From Hyperoodon ampullatus (Eukaryota; Chordata; Mammalia; Artiodactyla; Ziphiidae), in contig OX457060.1 in NCBI GenBank assembly GCA_949752795.1, positions 62,001-126,000 on the forward strand: a stretch of DNA of 64,000 nt, read 5' to 3'. Positions 9,101 to 24,127 of the stretch are shown piece by piece (within the stretch, counting starts at the first letter, position 1; each line of letters opens with the position of its first letter). Below the pieces are notes generated by a model. The model had not been told where the DNA came from and ran no database searches. It saw only the letters and a list, made by a program, of their open reading frames with translations. The translations under genes and the position numbers were made by a program.

Positions 9101-10384
9101 ATGGAATACCAAGAGAGGTGTACTCAACACTCTCTAATAACCTACACGGGAAAGGATCCACAGATGAATAGTTAGATACATAGGTATAATGAATCAGATT
9201 TTGTACACCTAAAAGAAAAAACATTTTTATCAACTTTGCTCTGATAATCAGTCAAAATTAAATTTAAATAACAAACAAGAAGTAAGGAGATATAAGCTCT
9301 TGGGGGTTTGCCCTGGCACATTCCACTCTAACTTGCAGCCTACTAACAGGATTTCCAGAAAAGCTCTGTTGCCCCCAAAACCTCGAGTTGGAAATGCAGA
9401 AGTGCTGCCGCCTTGTGGCTGTTTTCCACAAGAGTGGACTTAAACCCACAGCTAACAGTCACTTAACATTCACAAGGACACAGGGCTGTAAGGACACCTG
9501 CCGTCCAAAAATTGTGGTGAGGTAGGGAATGGACAAAAAAATTCAAAACTGGTAAAATTTTCAAGGAGATAGTACGAAGAGGTAAGTTTTACTCACTCTT
9601 TTTAGAAAACAAGGAAAATGGATAAAAGCTCAACATCAGGAATTATGAGACTCATGCAACTCGAACCTACAAAAAGGTTTCAACTCACGCTAGTCAACTA
9701 CCATCAGCAAAAGTTCTACAAACAATAAATGCTGAAGGGGTTTTAGAGAACTGTGTACCCTCTAGCTGCTGGTGAGATGTAAAGTGGTAACAGCCAATAA
9801 TGAGAACAGAAAGGAGCTGCATTTCAAAGTAAAAATTGAGCCACCGTTCCATCCAGCAGGCCCACCGCTGAGCCTCTCGCCTCAGAAGACCAGAGTCACG
9901 AAGGCACAGGCTGCAACAGCTGCACTGCAGGAATTTTCCCAATAGCCAAGACACGGAAGCAGGCAAAATGTCCATCAACAGATGAATGGATAAAAAACAA
10001 GTGGTCCATGTACACAATGAACATTAGCCATGGACAAAAATGAAACACTGCTCTTTGAGGCACCATAGAGGAGCCTAGAGATAATCACAGAACATGAAGT
10101 AAGTCGGAAAGCAAAAGACACAAACTATGATATCACTTATAGGCGTTATCTAACAACTGACACAAGTGAACATACTTCCACAGAGAAAGACACTCACAGA
10201 CTTAGGAAACATACTATGCTTATCTAAAAGGAAAGGTGCGGGTAATAGGTAAATTAAGATTAAGGTTGCCATTCGTGTACAAATACCTATTAAATACATA
10301 TATCAAAAAGACAGACCATATAGCAAGGGAGGTCTACCGAACACGCTGCAGTAATTTACATGAGAAGAGGATCTGTACATTAAC

Positions 10385-10415
<31 letters not shown>

Positions 10416-10420
10416 TATAT
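10385..10420. repeat. TA microsatellite, unit 3: (AT)6 GT (AT)11
   Basis: 17 dinucleotides besides the GT; unit length 4492. Confidence 0.97.
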
Positions 10421-10628
10421 GAAAAAATCAATCAGATTGTGTATACCTAGGACAACCAATATTCTAATGATTATCCCGATTAAAAAAACTAAAACAAAGA
10501 ACAAGAAATAAAGTGACATAAACTTATGGGTTTTTTTTACTGGCACATTCCCTTCTAATTTACACCCTGGCAACAGGACTTCCAAAAAGGCTCTGCTGAC
10601 CTAGTAACCAGATTTGGGAATGGAGAAA

Positions 10629-10647
10629 TGCTGCCCCCTTGTGGCCG
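10629..10647 (-). promoter_or_regulatory. CTCF-like motif, monomer B, unit 3
   Basis: Same 19 bases and orientation as at 1643-1661. Confidence 0.45.
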
Positions 10648-13600
10648 TTTCCCAAACAGCAGCTTTAAACCCAGTGCTAATGGTCACTAAATATTCACAC
10701 TCATTTCAGGCATGTAAATGACACCTGCACTCCAAAAACATCCTGGGGTCGAAAATCGATGAAAAACTTTAAAAGGGCAACGTTCCAAGAAGACAATTTC
10801 AAGAGGTTTATTGTACTCACTGGTTTTTTTCCTGTTTTTTGTTTAAGAGAACTAAAAACGGTGTGGCAAAATGCTGAACATTAGGAATTATTAAAGACAT
10901 GCAAATCCAAATTACAAAAACCTATCAGCTCACACCAGTCAGAATGGCCACCAGCAAAAATTCTGCAAACAATAAATGCTGAAGGAGTTGTGCAGAAATG
11001 CGTATGCTCGGTTCAAAGAGGGACATGGTAAGAGCCAGTAATGAAAACACAAAGGTTATTCTTTGAAAAGGTAAATATTGAGCTACCATTCAATCAAGCC
11101 TACCCACTGCCGGGCCTATCGCCTGAGAGGATGAGAATCCAAAAGTCACAGGCTGGCAATCCTGCACTCCAGCAATATTTACCATAGGCAACACTTGGAA
11201 GCATCGAAAGTGTCCATCCACAGAGGAATGCACAAAGAAGAAGTGGTCCATATACACAACGGAATACGACTCCAATAAAAAATATACATTCAATTTAAAA
11301 AACAAACATAAGTAAGGAGACATCAGCATTTGGGGGTTTATCCAGGCACATTCCTCTCTAATTTATAACCGAGGAAAACCACTGGCAGGAAGGTCTGTTT
11401 CCCTAGTTACCAGAGTGGGAATAGCAGAAATGCTGCCGCCCTCTGCCCGTTACCTGCAACAGAAGCTTTAAAACCTGTGCTAAGTGTCACTTCATATGCA
11501 CAAGTACTGCTGGGCTGTAAATGAAACCTGCCCTCAAAATGTCTTGAGGGAGGTAATGGCCAAAATATCTCAAAATGTGGCACGTACTTCAAGAAAACAA
11601 TATGAAGACGTAAGCTGTACTCAAAGTTTTAAGAAAAAAAGGAAATGCCGGAAAGGTCAATTTCAAGCGATTATGAGATGCATGCAAATCCAACCGCAAA
11701 CAGGTACCAGCTCACACCAGTGAGAATAAACTTCAGCAAAAATCTACAAGCAATAAATGCTGAAGGGTTTGTGGAGAAGTGCATACCCTCAACGTTAAGT
11801 GGGACGTGACCTGGTAAGAGCCACTAATGAGAGCAGAATGGAGGTGCCTTTACATGGTAAACATTTTGCTACCATATGATCCAGCAGGCCCACTCCTGGG
11901 CCTATAAACTAAGAAGACAGAATTGGAAAGACACAGGCAGGCAAATCTGCACCGCAGCCGTATTACAATAGCCAAGACATGGAAGCAACCAATAAGTCCA
12001 TCAACAGATGAGTGGACAAAGAAGAACTGGTACATGTACAGATGGAATATCAGACAAGGAAAAAAATGACACAATGCCATTTGGAGCACCGTAGATGAGT
12101 CTAGAGGTGATCACGCAACTTGTAGTAAGCCAGAAGGCGAAAGACACATATCCTATGATATCACTGATAGGTGTGACCTAAAAATTGATACCAGTGAAGA
12201 TATTTCCACAGAGAAAGGCAATCACAGATTCATTAAACAACCTTATGTTTCAGCAATGGAAAGGTGTGAGGATTGGATACATGAGGTTGCTGGGGTTAAC
12301 AGAGATATACAAACACAGGTGAAGTATATAATCACCAAAGACCTACGGAATACCAAGAGAAGACAACTCAACATTCTGTCGTAACCTACATGGGAAAAGG
12401 ATCTGAAGAAGAACTGATATATGTATATGTGTAAAAGAACGACATCTTGCACACCTAGAACAAGCAAAACATTTTAATCAAACTTGCTGTGATAAGAAAT
12501 TAAAATTAAATTAAAGAAACGAATAAGAAGTAGTGAGACATAAACTTAAGGGGCTCTTTCCTGGCACATTCCATTCAAATTTACAACCTAGAACAGGACA
12601 TACATTGAGGCTCTGTTACCCTAGTAACCAGATTTGGTAAAGGAGAACTGCTCCCGCCTTGTGGCCGTTTCACACAACAGCAGCTCTAAACCCAGGGCTA
12701 ACGGTTACTTGATATTCAAAATAATTGCAGGCCTGTAAATGACACGTGCCCTCAAAACAAATCCTTCGGTGATAAATCGAGCAAAAATCTCAAAAGACGT
12801 GTATATCTCAAAACGACAATTTCAAGAGGCATATTATATGCGCATTTTCCCTTCTGTTTCATTTATGTCTTTTTTCTTGTTAAAAAATGGCATGGAAATA
12901 GGCTCAACATCAGTAATTAATAAACCATGAAAATCCAGTGTACAAAGAGGTTCACTTCACAGCCGTCAGAATCATCATCACCAAAAAAGTCTACAAAGAA
13001 TAAATGCTGAAGGGGTCATAGAGAGCTGCGTACCTGCTAGCTGCTGGTGGGATGTAACCTGGTAAGAGCCAATAGTGAGAACAGAATGGAGGTGCGTTTA
13101 AAGGTAAAAATTGAGCCACCATGTTATCTGGTAGGCCCTTTCATACGCCTATCACCTGAGTAGACCAGAATCAAAAAGACACAGGCTGGCAATCCTGCAC
13201 TGCAGCATCATTTAACATAGCCAAGACGTGGAAGAAACTAAAATGTCCAGCAACAGAAAAATGAACAAAGAAAAAGTGTCCATGTACACAATGCAATATT
13301 AGCCATGGAAAACAATGAAACAGTGCCGTTTGCACCACCATAGAAAGACCTACAGTTAAACCCCCAATTTTAAGTAAGGAAGAAACCGAAAAACAGATAA
13401 TCTATCATATCAATTATAGGTGTTACCTAAAAATTGATACCCATGAAATTATTTCCAAGAGGAGGACACGCATGGATTAGGAAAACAAAACTATGTTTAA
13501 CCAAATGCAAAAGTGTAAGGAATGGATGAATTAGCAGATGGGGGTTTACAGACATGTACTGACACATATGAAATATATGTCACAAAATAACTATGGAATA

Positions 13601-14876
13601 CCAAGAGAGGTGTACTCAACACTCTCTAATAACCTACACGGGAAAGGATCCACAGATGAATAGTTAGATACATAGGTATAATGAATCAGATTTTGTACAC
13701 CTAAAAGAAAAAACATTTTTATCAACTTTGCTCTGATAATCAGTCAAAATTAAATTTAAATAACAAACAAGAAGTAAGGAGATATAAGCTCTTGGGGGTT
13801 TGCCCTGGCACATTCCACTCTAACTTGCAGCCTACTAACAGGATTTCCAGAAAAGCTCTGTTGCCCCCAAAACCTCGAGTTGGAAATGCAGAAGTGCTGC
13901 CGCCTTGTGGCTGTTTTCCGCAAGAGTGGACTTAAACCCACAGCTAACAGTCACTTAACATTCACAAGGACACAGGGCTGTAAGGACACCTGCCGTCCAA
14001 AAATTGTGGTGAGGTAGGGAATGGACAAAAAAATTCAAAACTGGTAAAATTTTCAAGGAGATAGTACGAAGAGGTAAGTTTTACTCACTCTTTTTAGAAA
14101 ACAAGGAAAATGGATAAAAGCTCAACATCAGGAATTATGAGACTCATGCAACTCGAACCTACAAAAAGGTTTCAACTCACGCTAGTCAACTACCATCAGC
14201 AAAAGTTCTACAAACAATAAATGCTGAAGGGGTTTTAGAGAACTGTGTACCCTCTAGCTGCTGGTGAGATGTAAAGTGGTAACAGCCAATAATGAGAACA
14301 GAAAGGAGCTGCATTTCAAAGTAAAAATTGAGCCACCGTTCCATCCAGCAGGCCCACCGCTGAGCCTCTCGCCTCAGAAGACCAGAGTCACGAAGGCACA
14401 GGCTGCAACAGCTGCACTGCAGGAATTTTCCCAATAGCCAAGACACGGAAGCAGGCAAAATGTCCATCAACAGATGAATGGATAAAAAACAAGTGGTCCA
14501 TGTACACAATGAACATTAGCCATGGACAAAAATGAAACACTGCTCTTTGAGGCACCATAGAGGAGCCTAGAGATAATCACAGAACATGAAGTAAGTCGGA
14601 AAGCAAAAGACACAAACTATGATATCACTTATAGGCGTTATCTAACAACTGACACAAGTGAACATACTTCCACAGAGAAAGACACTCACAGACTTAGGAA
14701 ACATACTATGCTTATCTAAAAGGAAAGGTGCGGGTAATAGGTAAATTAAGATTAAGGTTGCCATTCGTGTACAAATACCTATTAAATACATATATCAAAA
14801 AGACAGACCATATAGCAAGGGAGGTCTACCGAACACGCTGCAGTAATTTACATGAGAAGAGGATCTGTACATTAAC

Positions 14877-14907
<31 letters not shown>

Positions 14908-14910
14908 TAT
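14877..14910. repeat. TA microsatellite, unit 4: (AT)6 GT (AT)10
   Basis: 16 dinucleotides besides the GT; unit length 4490. Confidence 0.97.
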
Positions 14911-15118
14911 GAAAAAATCAATCAGATTGTGTATACCTAGGACAACCAATATTCTAATGATTATCCCGATTAAAAAAACTAAAACAAAGAACAAGAAATA
15001 AAGTGACATAAACTTATGGGGTTTTTTTACTGGCACATTCCCTTCTAATTTACACCCTGGCAACAGGACTTCCAAAAAGGCTCTGCTGACCTAGTAACCA
15101 GATTTGGGAATGGAGAAA

Positions 15119-15137
15119 TGCTGCCCCCTTGTGGCCG
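15119..15137 (-). promoter_or_regulatory. CTCF-like motif, monomer B, unit 4
   Basis: Same 19 bases and orientation as at 1643-1661. Confidence 0.45.
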
Positions 15138-18100
15138 TTTCCCAAACAGCAGCTTTAAACCCAGTGCTAATGGTCACTAAATATTCACACTCATTTCAGG
15201 CATGTAAATGACACCTGCACTCCAAAAACATCCTGGGGTCGAAAATCGATGAAAAACTTTAAAAGGGCAACGTTCCAAGAAGACAATTTCAAGAGGTTTA
15301 TTGTACTCACTGGTTTTTTTCCTGTTTTTTGTTTAAGAGAACTAAAAACGGTGTGGCAAAATGCTGAACATTAGGAATTATTAAAGACATGCAAATCCAA
15401 ATTACAAAAACCTATCAGCTCACACCAGTCAGAATGGCCACCAGCAAAAATTCTGCAAACAATAAATGCTGAAGGAGTTGTGCAGAAATGCGTATGCTCG
15501 GTTCAAAGAGGGACATGGTAAGAGCCAGTAATGAAAACACAAAGGTTATTCTTTGAAAAGGTAAATATTGAGCTACCATTCAATCAAGCCTACCCACTGC
15601 CGGGCCTATCGCCTGAGAGGATGAGAATCCAAAAGTCACAGGCTGGCAATCCTGCACTCCAGCAATATTTACCATAGGCAACACTTGGAAGCATCGAAAG
15701 TGTCCATCCACAGAGGAATGCACAAAGAAGAAGTGGTCCATATACACAACGGAATACGACTCCAATAAAAAATATACATTCAATTTAAAAAACAAACATA
15801 AGTAAGGAGACATCAGCATTTGGGGGTTTATCCAGGCACATTCCTCTCTAATTTATAACCGAGGAAAACCACTGGCAGGAAGGTCTGTTTCCCTAGTTAC
15901 CAGAGTGGGAATAGCAGAAATGCTGCCGCCCTCTGCCCGTTACCTGCAACAGAAGCTTTAAAACCTGTGCTAAGTGTCACTTCATATGCACAAGTACTGC
16001 TGGGCTGTAAATGAAACCTGCCCTCAAAATGTCTTGAGGGAGGTAATGGCCAAAATATCTCAAAATGTGGCACGTACTTCAAGAAAACAATATGAAGACG
16101 TAAGCTGTACTCAAAGTTTTAAGAAAAAAAGGAAATGCCGGAAAGGTCAATTTCAAGCGATTATGAGATGCATGCAAATCCAACCGCAAACAGGTACCAG
16201 CTCACACCAGTGAGAATAAACTTCAGCAAAAATCTACAAGCAATAAATGCTGAAGGGTTTGTGGAGAAGTGCATACCCTCAACGTTAAGTGGGACGTGAC
16301 CTGGTAAGAGCCACTAATGAGAGCAGAATGGAGGTGCCTTTACATGGTAAACATTTTGCTACCATATGATCCAGCAGGCCCACTCCTGGGCCTATAAACT
16401 AAGAAGACAGAATTGGAAAGACACAGGCAGGCAAATCTGCACCGCAGCCGTATTACAATAGCCAAGACATGGAAGCAACCAATAAGTCCATCAACAGATG
16501 AGTGGACAAAGAAGAACTGGTACATGTACAGATGGAATATCAGACAAGGAAAAAAATGACACAATGCCATTTGGAGCACCGTAGATGAGTCTAGAGGTGA
16601 TCACGCAACTTGTAGTAAGCCAGAAGGCGAAAGACACATATCCTATGATATCACTGATAGGTGTGACCTAAAAATTGACACCAGTGAAGATATTTCCACA
16701 GAGAAAGGCAATCACAGATTCATTAAACAACCTTATGTTTCAGCAATGGAAAGGTGTGAGGATTGGATACATGAGGTTGCTGGGGTTAACAGAGATATAC
16801 AAACACAGGTGAAGTATATAATCACCAAAGACCTACGGAATACCAAGAGAAGACAACTCAACATTCTGTCGTAACCTACATGGGAAAAGGATCTGAAGAA
16901 GAACTGATATATGTATATGTGTAAAAGAACGACATCTTGCACACCTAGAACAAGCAAAACATTTTAATCAAACTTGCTGTGATAAGAAATTAAAATTAAA
17001 TTAAAGAAACGAATAAGAAGTAGTGAGACATAAACTTAAGGGGCTCTTTCCTGGCACATTCCATTCAAATTTACAACCTAGAACAGGACATACATTGAGG
17101 CTCTGTTACCCTAGTAACCAGATTTGGTAAAGGAGAACTGCTCCCGCCTTGTGGCCGTTTCACACAACAGCAGCTCTAAACCCAGGGCTAACGGTTACTT
17201 GATATTCAAAATAATTGCAGGCCTGTAAATGACACGTGCCCTCAAAACAAATCCTTCGGTGATAAATCGAGCAAAAATCTCAAAAGACGTGTATATCTCA
17301 AAACGACAATTTCAAGAGGCATATTATATGCGCATTTTCCCTTCTGTTTCATTTATGTCTTTTTTCTTGTTAAAAAATGGCATGGAAATAGGCTCAACAT
17401 CAGTAATTAATAAACCATGAAAATCCAGTGTACAAAGAGGTTCACTTCACAGCCGTCAGAATCATCATCACCAAAAAAGTCTACAAAGAATAAATGCTGA
17501 AGGGGTCATAGAGAGCTGCGTACCTGCTAGCTGCTGGTGGGATGTAACCTGGTAAGAGCCAATAGTGAGAACAGAATGGAGGTGCGTTTAAAGGTAAAAA
17601 TTGAGCCACCATGTTATCTGGTAGGCCCTTTCATACGCCTATCACCTGAGTAGACCAGAATCAAAAAGACACAGGCTGGCAATCCTGCACTGCAGCATCA
17701 TTTAACATAGCCAAGACGTGGAAGAAACTAAAATGTCCAGCAACAGAAAAATGAACAAAGAAAAAGTGTCCATGTACACAATGCAATATTAGCCATGGAA
17801 AACAATGAAACAGTGCCGTTTGCACCACCATAGAAAGACCTACAGTTAAACCCCCAATTTTAAGTAAGGAAGAAACCGAAAAACAGATAATCTATCATAT
17901 CAATTATAGGTGTTACCTAAAAATTGATACCCATGAAATTATTTCCAAGAGGAGGACACGCATGGATTAGGAAAACAAAACTATGTTTAACCAAATGCAA
18001 AAGTGTAAGGAATGGATGAATTAGCAGATGGGGGTTTACAGACATGTACTGACACATATGAAATATATGTCACAAAATAACTATGGAATACCAAGAGAGG

Positions 18101-19366
18101 TGTACTCAACACTCTCTAATAACCTACACGGGAAAGGATCCACAGATGAATAGTTAGATACATAGGTATAATGAATCAGATTTTGTACACCTAAAAGAAA
18201 AAACATTTTTATCAACTTTGCTCTGATAATCAGTCAAAATTAAATTTAAATAACAAACAAGAAGTAAGGAGATATAAGCTCTTGGGGGTTTGCCCTGGCA
18301 CATTCCACTCTAACTTGCAGCCTACTAACAGGATTTCCAGAAAAGCTCTGTTGCCCCCAAAACCTCGAGTTGGAAATGCAGAAGTGCTGCCGCCTTGTGG
18401 CTGTTTTCCGCAAGAGTGGACTTAAACCCACAGCTAACAGTCACTTAACATTCACAAGGACACAGGGCTGTAAGGACACCTGCCGTCCAAAAATTGTGGT
18501 GAGGTAGGGAATGGACAAAAAAATTCAAAACTGGTAAAATTTTCAAGGAGATAGTACGAAGAGGTAAGTTTTACTCACTCTTTTTAGAAAACAAGGAAAA
18601 TGGATAAAAGCTCAACATCAGGAATTATGAGACTCATGCAACTCGAACCTACAAAAAGGTTTCAACTCACGCTAGTCAACTACCATCAGCAAAAGTTCTA
18701 CAAACAATAAATGCTGAAGGGGTTTTAGAGAACTGTGTACCCTCTAGCTGCTGGTGAGATGTAAAGTGGTAACAGCCAATAATGAGAACAGAAAGGAGCT
18801 GCATTTCAAAGTAAAAATTGAGCCACCGTTCCATCCAGCAGGCCCACCGCTGAGCCTCTCGCCTCAGAAGACCAGAGTCACGAAGGCACAGGCTGCAACA
18901 GCTGCACTGCAGGAATTTTCCCAATAGCCAAGACACGGAAGCAGGCAAAATGTCCATCAACAGATGAATGGATAAAAAACAAGTGGTCCATGTACACAAT
19001 GAACATTAGCCATGGACAAAAATGAAACACTGCTCTTTGAGGCACCATAGAGGAGCCTAGAGATAATCACAGAACATGAAGTAAGTCGGAAAGCAAAAGA
19101 CACAAACTATGATATCACTTATAGGCGTTATCTAACAACTGACACAAGTGAACATACTTCCACAGAGAAAGACACTCACAGACTTAGGAAACATACTATG
19201 CTTATCTAAAAGGAAAGGTGCGGGTAATAGGTAAATTAAGATTAAGGTTGCCATTCGTGTACAAATACCTATTAAATACATATATCAAAAAGACAGACCA
19301 TATAGCAAGGGAGGTCTACCGAACACGCTGCAGTAATTTACATGAGAAGAGGATCTGTACATTAAC

Positions 19367-19397
<31 letters not shown>

Positions 19398-19400
19398 TAT
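19367..19400. repeat. TA microsatellite, unit 5: (AT)6 GT (AT)10
   Basis: 16 dinucleotides besides the GT; same allele as the neighbouring unit 4. Confidence 0.97.
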
Positions 19401-19608
19401 GAAAAAATCAATCAGATTGTGTATACCTAGGACAACCAATATTCTAATGATTATCCCGATTAAAAAAACTAAAACAAAGAACAAGAAATAAAGTGACATA
19501 AACTTATGGGTTTTTTTTACTGGCACATTCCCTTCTAATTTACACCCTGGCAACAGGACTTCCAAAAAGGCTCTGCTGACCTAGTAACCAGATTTGGGAA
19601 TGGAGAAA

Positions 19609-19627
19609 TGCTGCCCCCTTGTGGCCG
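19609..19627 (-). promoter_or_regulatory. CTCF-like motif, monomer B, unit 5
   Basis: Same 19 bases and orientation as at 1643-1661. Confidence 0.45.
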
Positions 19628-22600
19628 TTTCCCAAACAGCAGCTTTAAACCCAGTGCTAATGGTCACTAAATATTCACACTCATTTCAGGCATGTAAATG
19701 ACACCTGCACTCCAAAAACATCCTGGGGTCGAAAATCGATGAAAAACTTTAAAAGGGCAACGTTCCAAGAAGACAATTTCAAGAGGTTTATTGTACTCAC
19801 TGGTTTTTTTCCTGTTTTTTGTTTAAGAGAACTAAAAACGGTGTGGCAAAATGCTGAACATTAGGAATTATTAAAGACATGCAAATCCAAATTACAAAAA
19901 CCTATCAGCTCACACCAGTCAGAATGGCCACCAGCAAAAATTCTGCAAACAATAAATGCTGAAGGAGTTGTGCAGAAATGCGTATGCTCGGTTCAAAGAG
20001 GGACATGGTAAGAGCCAGTAATGAAAACACAAAGGTTATTCTTTGAAAAGGTAAATATTGAGCTACCATTCAATCAAGCCTACCCACTGCCGGGCCTATC
20101 GCCTGAGAGGATGAGAATCCAAAAGTCACAGGCTGGCAATCCTGCACTCCAGCAATATTTACCATAGGCAACACTTGGAAGCATCGAAAGTGTCCATCCA
20201 CAGAGGAATGCACAAAGAAGAAGTGGTCCATATACACAACGGAATACGACTCCAATAAAAAATATACATTCAATTTAAAAAACAAACATAAGTAAGGAGA
20301 CATCAGCATTTGGGGGTTTATCCAGGCACATTCCTCTCTAATTTATAACCGAGGAAAACCACTGGCAGGAAGGTCTGTTTCCCTAGTTACCAGAGTGGGA
20401 ATAGCAGAAATGCTGCCGCCCTCTGCCCGTTACCTGCAACAGAAGCTTTAAAACCTGTGCTAAGTGTCACTTCATATGCACAAGTACTGCTGGGCTGTAA
20501 ATGAAACCTGCCCTCAAAATGTCTTGAGGGAGGTAATGGCCAAAATATCTCAAAATGTGGCACGTACTTCAAGAAAACAATATGAAGACGTAAGCTGTAC
20601 TCAAAGTTTTAAGAAAAAAAGGAAATGCCGGAAAGGTCAATTTCAAGCGATTATGAGATGCATGCAAATCCAACCGCAAACAGGTACCAGCTCACACCAG
20701 TGAGAATAAACTTCAGCAAAAATCTACAAGCAATAAATGCTGAAGGGTTTGTGGAGAAGTGCATACCCTCAACGTTAAGTGGGACGTGACCTGGTAAGAG
20801 CCACTAATGAGAGCAGAATGGAGGTGCCTTTACATGGTAAACATTTTGCTACCATATGATCCAGCAGGCCCACTCCTGGGCCTATAAACTAAGAAGACAG
20901 AATTGGAAAGACACAGGCAGGCAAATCTGCACCGCAGCCGTATTACAATAGCCAAGACATGGAAGCAACCAATAAGTCCATCAACAGATGAGTGGACAAA
21001 GAAGAACTGGTACATGTACAGATGGAATATCAGACAAGGAAAAAAATGACACAATGCCATTTGGAGCACCGTAGATGAGTCTAGAGGTGATCACGCAACT
21101 TGTAGTAAGCCAGAAGGCGAAAGACACATATCCTATGATATCACTGATAGGTGTGACCTAAAAATTGATACCAGTGAAGATATTTCCACAGAGAAAGGCA
21201 ATCACAGATTCATTAAACAACCTTATGTTTCAGCAATGGAAAGGTGTGAGGATTGGATACATGAGGTTGCTGGGGTTAACAGAGATATACAAACACAGGT
21301 GAAGTATATAATCACCAAAGACCTACGGAATACCAAGAGAAGACAACTCAACATTCTGTCGTAACCTACATGGGAAAAGGATCTGAAGAAGAACTGATAT
21401 ATGTATATGTGTAAAAGAACGACATCTTGCACACCTAGAACAAGCAAAACATTTTAATCAAACTTGCTGTGATAAGAAATTAAAATTAAATTAAAGAAAC
21501 GAATAAGAAGTAGTGAGACATAAACTTAAGGGGCTCTTTCCTGGCACATTCCATTCAAATTTACAACCTAGAACAGGACATACATTGAGGCTCTGTTACC
21601 CTAGTAACCAGATTTGGTAAAGGAGAACTGCTCCCGCCTTGTGGCCGTTTCACACAACAGCAGCTCTAAACCCAGGGCTAACGGTTACTTGATATTCAAA
21701 ATAATTGCAGGCCTGTAAATGACACGTGCCCTCAAAACAAATCCTTCGGTGATAAATCGAGCAAAAATCTCAAAAGACGTGTATATCTCAAAACGACAAT
21801 TTCAAGAGGCATATTATATGCGCATTTTCCCTTCTGTTTCATTTATGTCTTTTTTCTTGTTAAAAAATGGCATGGAAATAGGCTCAACATCAGTAATTAA
21901 TAAACCATGAAAATCCAGTGTACAAAGAGGTTCACTTCACAGCCGTCAGAATCATCATCACCAAAAAAGTCTACAAAGAATAAATGCTGAAGGGGTCATA
22001 GAGAGCTGCGTACCTGCTAGCTGCTGGTGGGATGTAACCTGGTAAGAGCCAATAGTGAGAACAGAATGGAGGTGCGTTTAAAGGTAAAAATTGAGCCACC
22101 ATGTTATCTGGTAGGCCCTTTCATACGCCTATCACCTGAGTAGACCAGAATCAAAAAGACACAGGCTGGCAATCCTGCACTGCAGCATCATTTAACATAG
22201 CCAAGACGTGGAAGAAACTAAAATGTCCAGCAACAGAAAAATGAACAAAGAAAAAGTGTCCATGTACACAATGCAATATTAGCCATGGAAAACAATGAAA
22301 CAGTGCCGTTTGCACCACCATAGAAAGACCTACAGTTAAACCCCCAATTTTAAGTAAGGAAGAAACCGAAAAACAGATAATCTATCATATCAATTATAGG
22401 TGTTACCTAAAAATTGATACCCATGAAATTATTTCCAAGAGGAGGACACGCATGGATTAGGAAAACAAAACTATGTTTAACCAAATGCAAAAGTGTAAGG
22501 AATGGATGAATTAGCAGATGGGGGTTTACAGACATGTACTGACACATATGAAATATATGTCACAAAATAACTATGGAATACCAAGAGAGGTGTACTCAAC

Positions 22601-23856
22601 ACTCTCTAATAACCTACACGGGAAAGGATCCACAGATGAATAGTTAGATACATAGGTATAATGAATCAGATTTTGTACACCTAAAAGAAAAAACATTTTT
22701 ATCAACTTTGCTCTGATAATCAGTCAAAATTAAATTTAAATAACAAACAAGAAGTAAGGAGATATAAGCTCTTGGGGGTTTGCCCTGGCACATTCCACTC
22801 TAACTTGCAGCCTACTAACAGGATTTCCAGAAAAGCTCTGTTGCCCCCAAAACCTCGAGTTGGAAATGCAGAAGTGCTGCCGCCTTGTGGCTGTTTTCCG
22901 CAAGAGTGGACTTAAACCCACAGCTAACAGTCACTTAACATTCACAAGGACACAGGGCTGTAAGGACACCTGCCGTCCAAAAATTGTGGTGAGGTAGGGA
23001 ATGGACAAAAAAATTCAAAACTGGTAAAATTTTCAAGGAGATAGTACGAAGAGGTAAGTTTTACTCACTCTTTTTAGAAAACAAGGAAAATGGATAAAAG
23101 CTCAACATCAGGAATTATGAGACTCATGCAACTCGAACCTACAAAAAGGTTTCAACTCACGCTAGTCAACTACCATCAGCAAAAGTTCTACAAACAATAA
23201 ATGCTGAAGGGGTTTTAGAGAACTGTGTACCCTCTAGCTGCTGGTGAGATGTAAAGTGGTAACAGCCAATAATGAGAACAAAAAGGAGCTGCATTTCAAA
23301 GTAAAAATTGAGCCACCGTTCCATCCAGCAGGCCCACCGCTGAGCCTCTCACCTCAGAAGACCAGAGTCACGAAGGCACAGGCTGCAACAGCTGCACTGC
23401 AGGAATTTTCCCAATAGCCAAGACACGGAAGCAGGCAAAATGTCCATCAACAGATGAATGGGTAAAAAACAAGTGGTCCATGTACACAATGAACATTAGC
23501 CATGGACAAAAATGAAACACTGCTCTTTGAGGCACCATAGAGGAGCCTAGAGATAATCACAGAACATGAAGTAAGTCGGAAAGCAAAAGACACAAACTAT
23601 GATATCACTTATAGGCGTTATCTAACAACTGACACAAGTGAACATACTTCCACAGAGAAAGACACTCACAGACTTAGGAAACATACTATGCTTATCTAAA
23701 AGGAAAGGTGCGGGTAATAGGTAAATTAAGATTAAGGTTGCCATTCGTGTACAAATACCTATTAAATACATATATCAAAAAGACAGACCATATAGCAAGG
23801 GAGGTCTACCGAACACGCTGCAGTAATTTACATGAGAAGAGGATCTGTACATTAAC

Positions 23857-23900
<44 letters not shown>
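23857..23900. repeat. TA microsatellite, unit 6: (AT)6 GT (AT)15
   Basis: Longest allele in the window (21 dinucleotides besides the GT); unit length 4500. Confidence 0.97.
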
Positions 23901-23904
<4 letters not shown>

Positions 23905-24108
23905 AAATCAATCAGATTGTGTATACCTAGGACAACCAATATTCTAATGATTATCCCGATTAAAAAAACTAAAACAAAGAACAAGAAATAAAGTGACATA
24001 AACTTATGGGTTTTTTTTACTGGCACATTCCCTTCTAATTTACACCCTGGCAACAGGACTTCCAAAAAGGCTCTGCTGACCTAGTAACCAGATTTGGGAA
24101 TGGAGAAA

Positions 24109-24127
24109 TGCTGCCCCCTTGTGGCCG
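24109..24127 (-). promoter_or_regulatory. CTCF-like motif, monomer B, unit 6
   Basis: Same 19 bases and orientation as at 1643-1661. Confidence 0.45.

Larger units (their letters stand above)
4785..9278 (+). repeat. Higher-order repeat unit 2 (4494 bp)
   Basis: Monomers start at A 4785, B 6013, C 6817 and D 8035. There are 18 TA dinucleotides, but the GT interruption sits after seven repeats instead of the usual six. Marker alleles in the order defined for unit 1 are A/G/G/C/T/A/C/T/G. Private substitutions are T at 5081 (C elsewhere, a CpG) and G at 8469 (A elsewhere, creating a CpG). Confidence 0.95.
9279..13770 (+). repeat. Higher-order repeat unit 3 (4492 bp)
   Basis: Monomers start at A 9279, B 10505, C 11309 and D 12527. 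There are 17 TA dinucleotides. Marker alleles are A/G/G/C/T/A/T/T/A. I saw no private substitution. Confidence 0.95.
13771..18260 (+). repeat. Higher-order repeat unit 4 (4490 bp)
   Basis: Monomers start at A 13771, B 14995, C 15799 and D 17017. There are 16 TA dinucleotides. Marker alleles are G/G/G/C/T/A/C/T/A. A T-to-G change at 15021 lengthens the G run before the T tract at the start of monomer B; the same change occurs in unit 11. Confidence 0.95.
18261..22750 (+). repeat. Higher-order repeat unit 5 (4490 bp)
   Basis: Monomers start at A 18261, B 19485, C 20289 and D 21507. There are 16 TA dinucleotides, as in unit 4. Marker alleles are G/G/G/C/T/A/T/T/A. It differs from unit 4 at the seventh marker and lacks the 15021 variant, so the two neighbours are close but not identical. 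Confidence 0.95.
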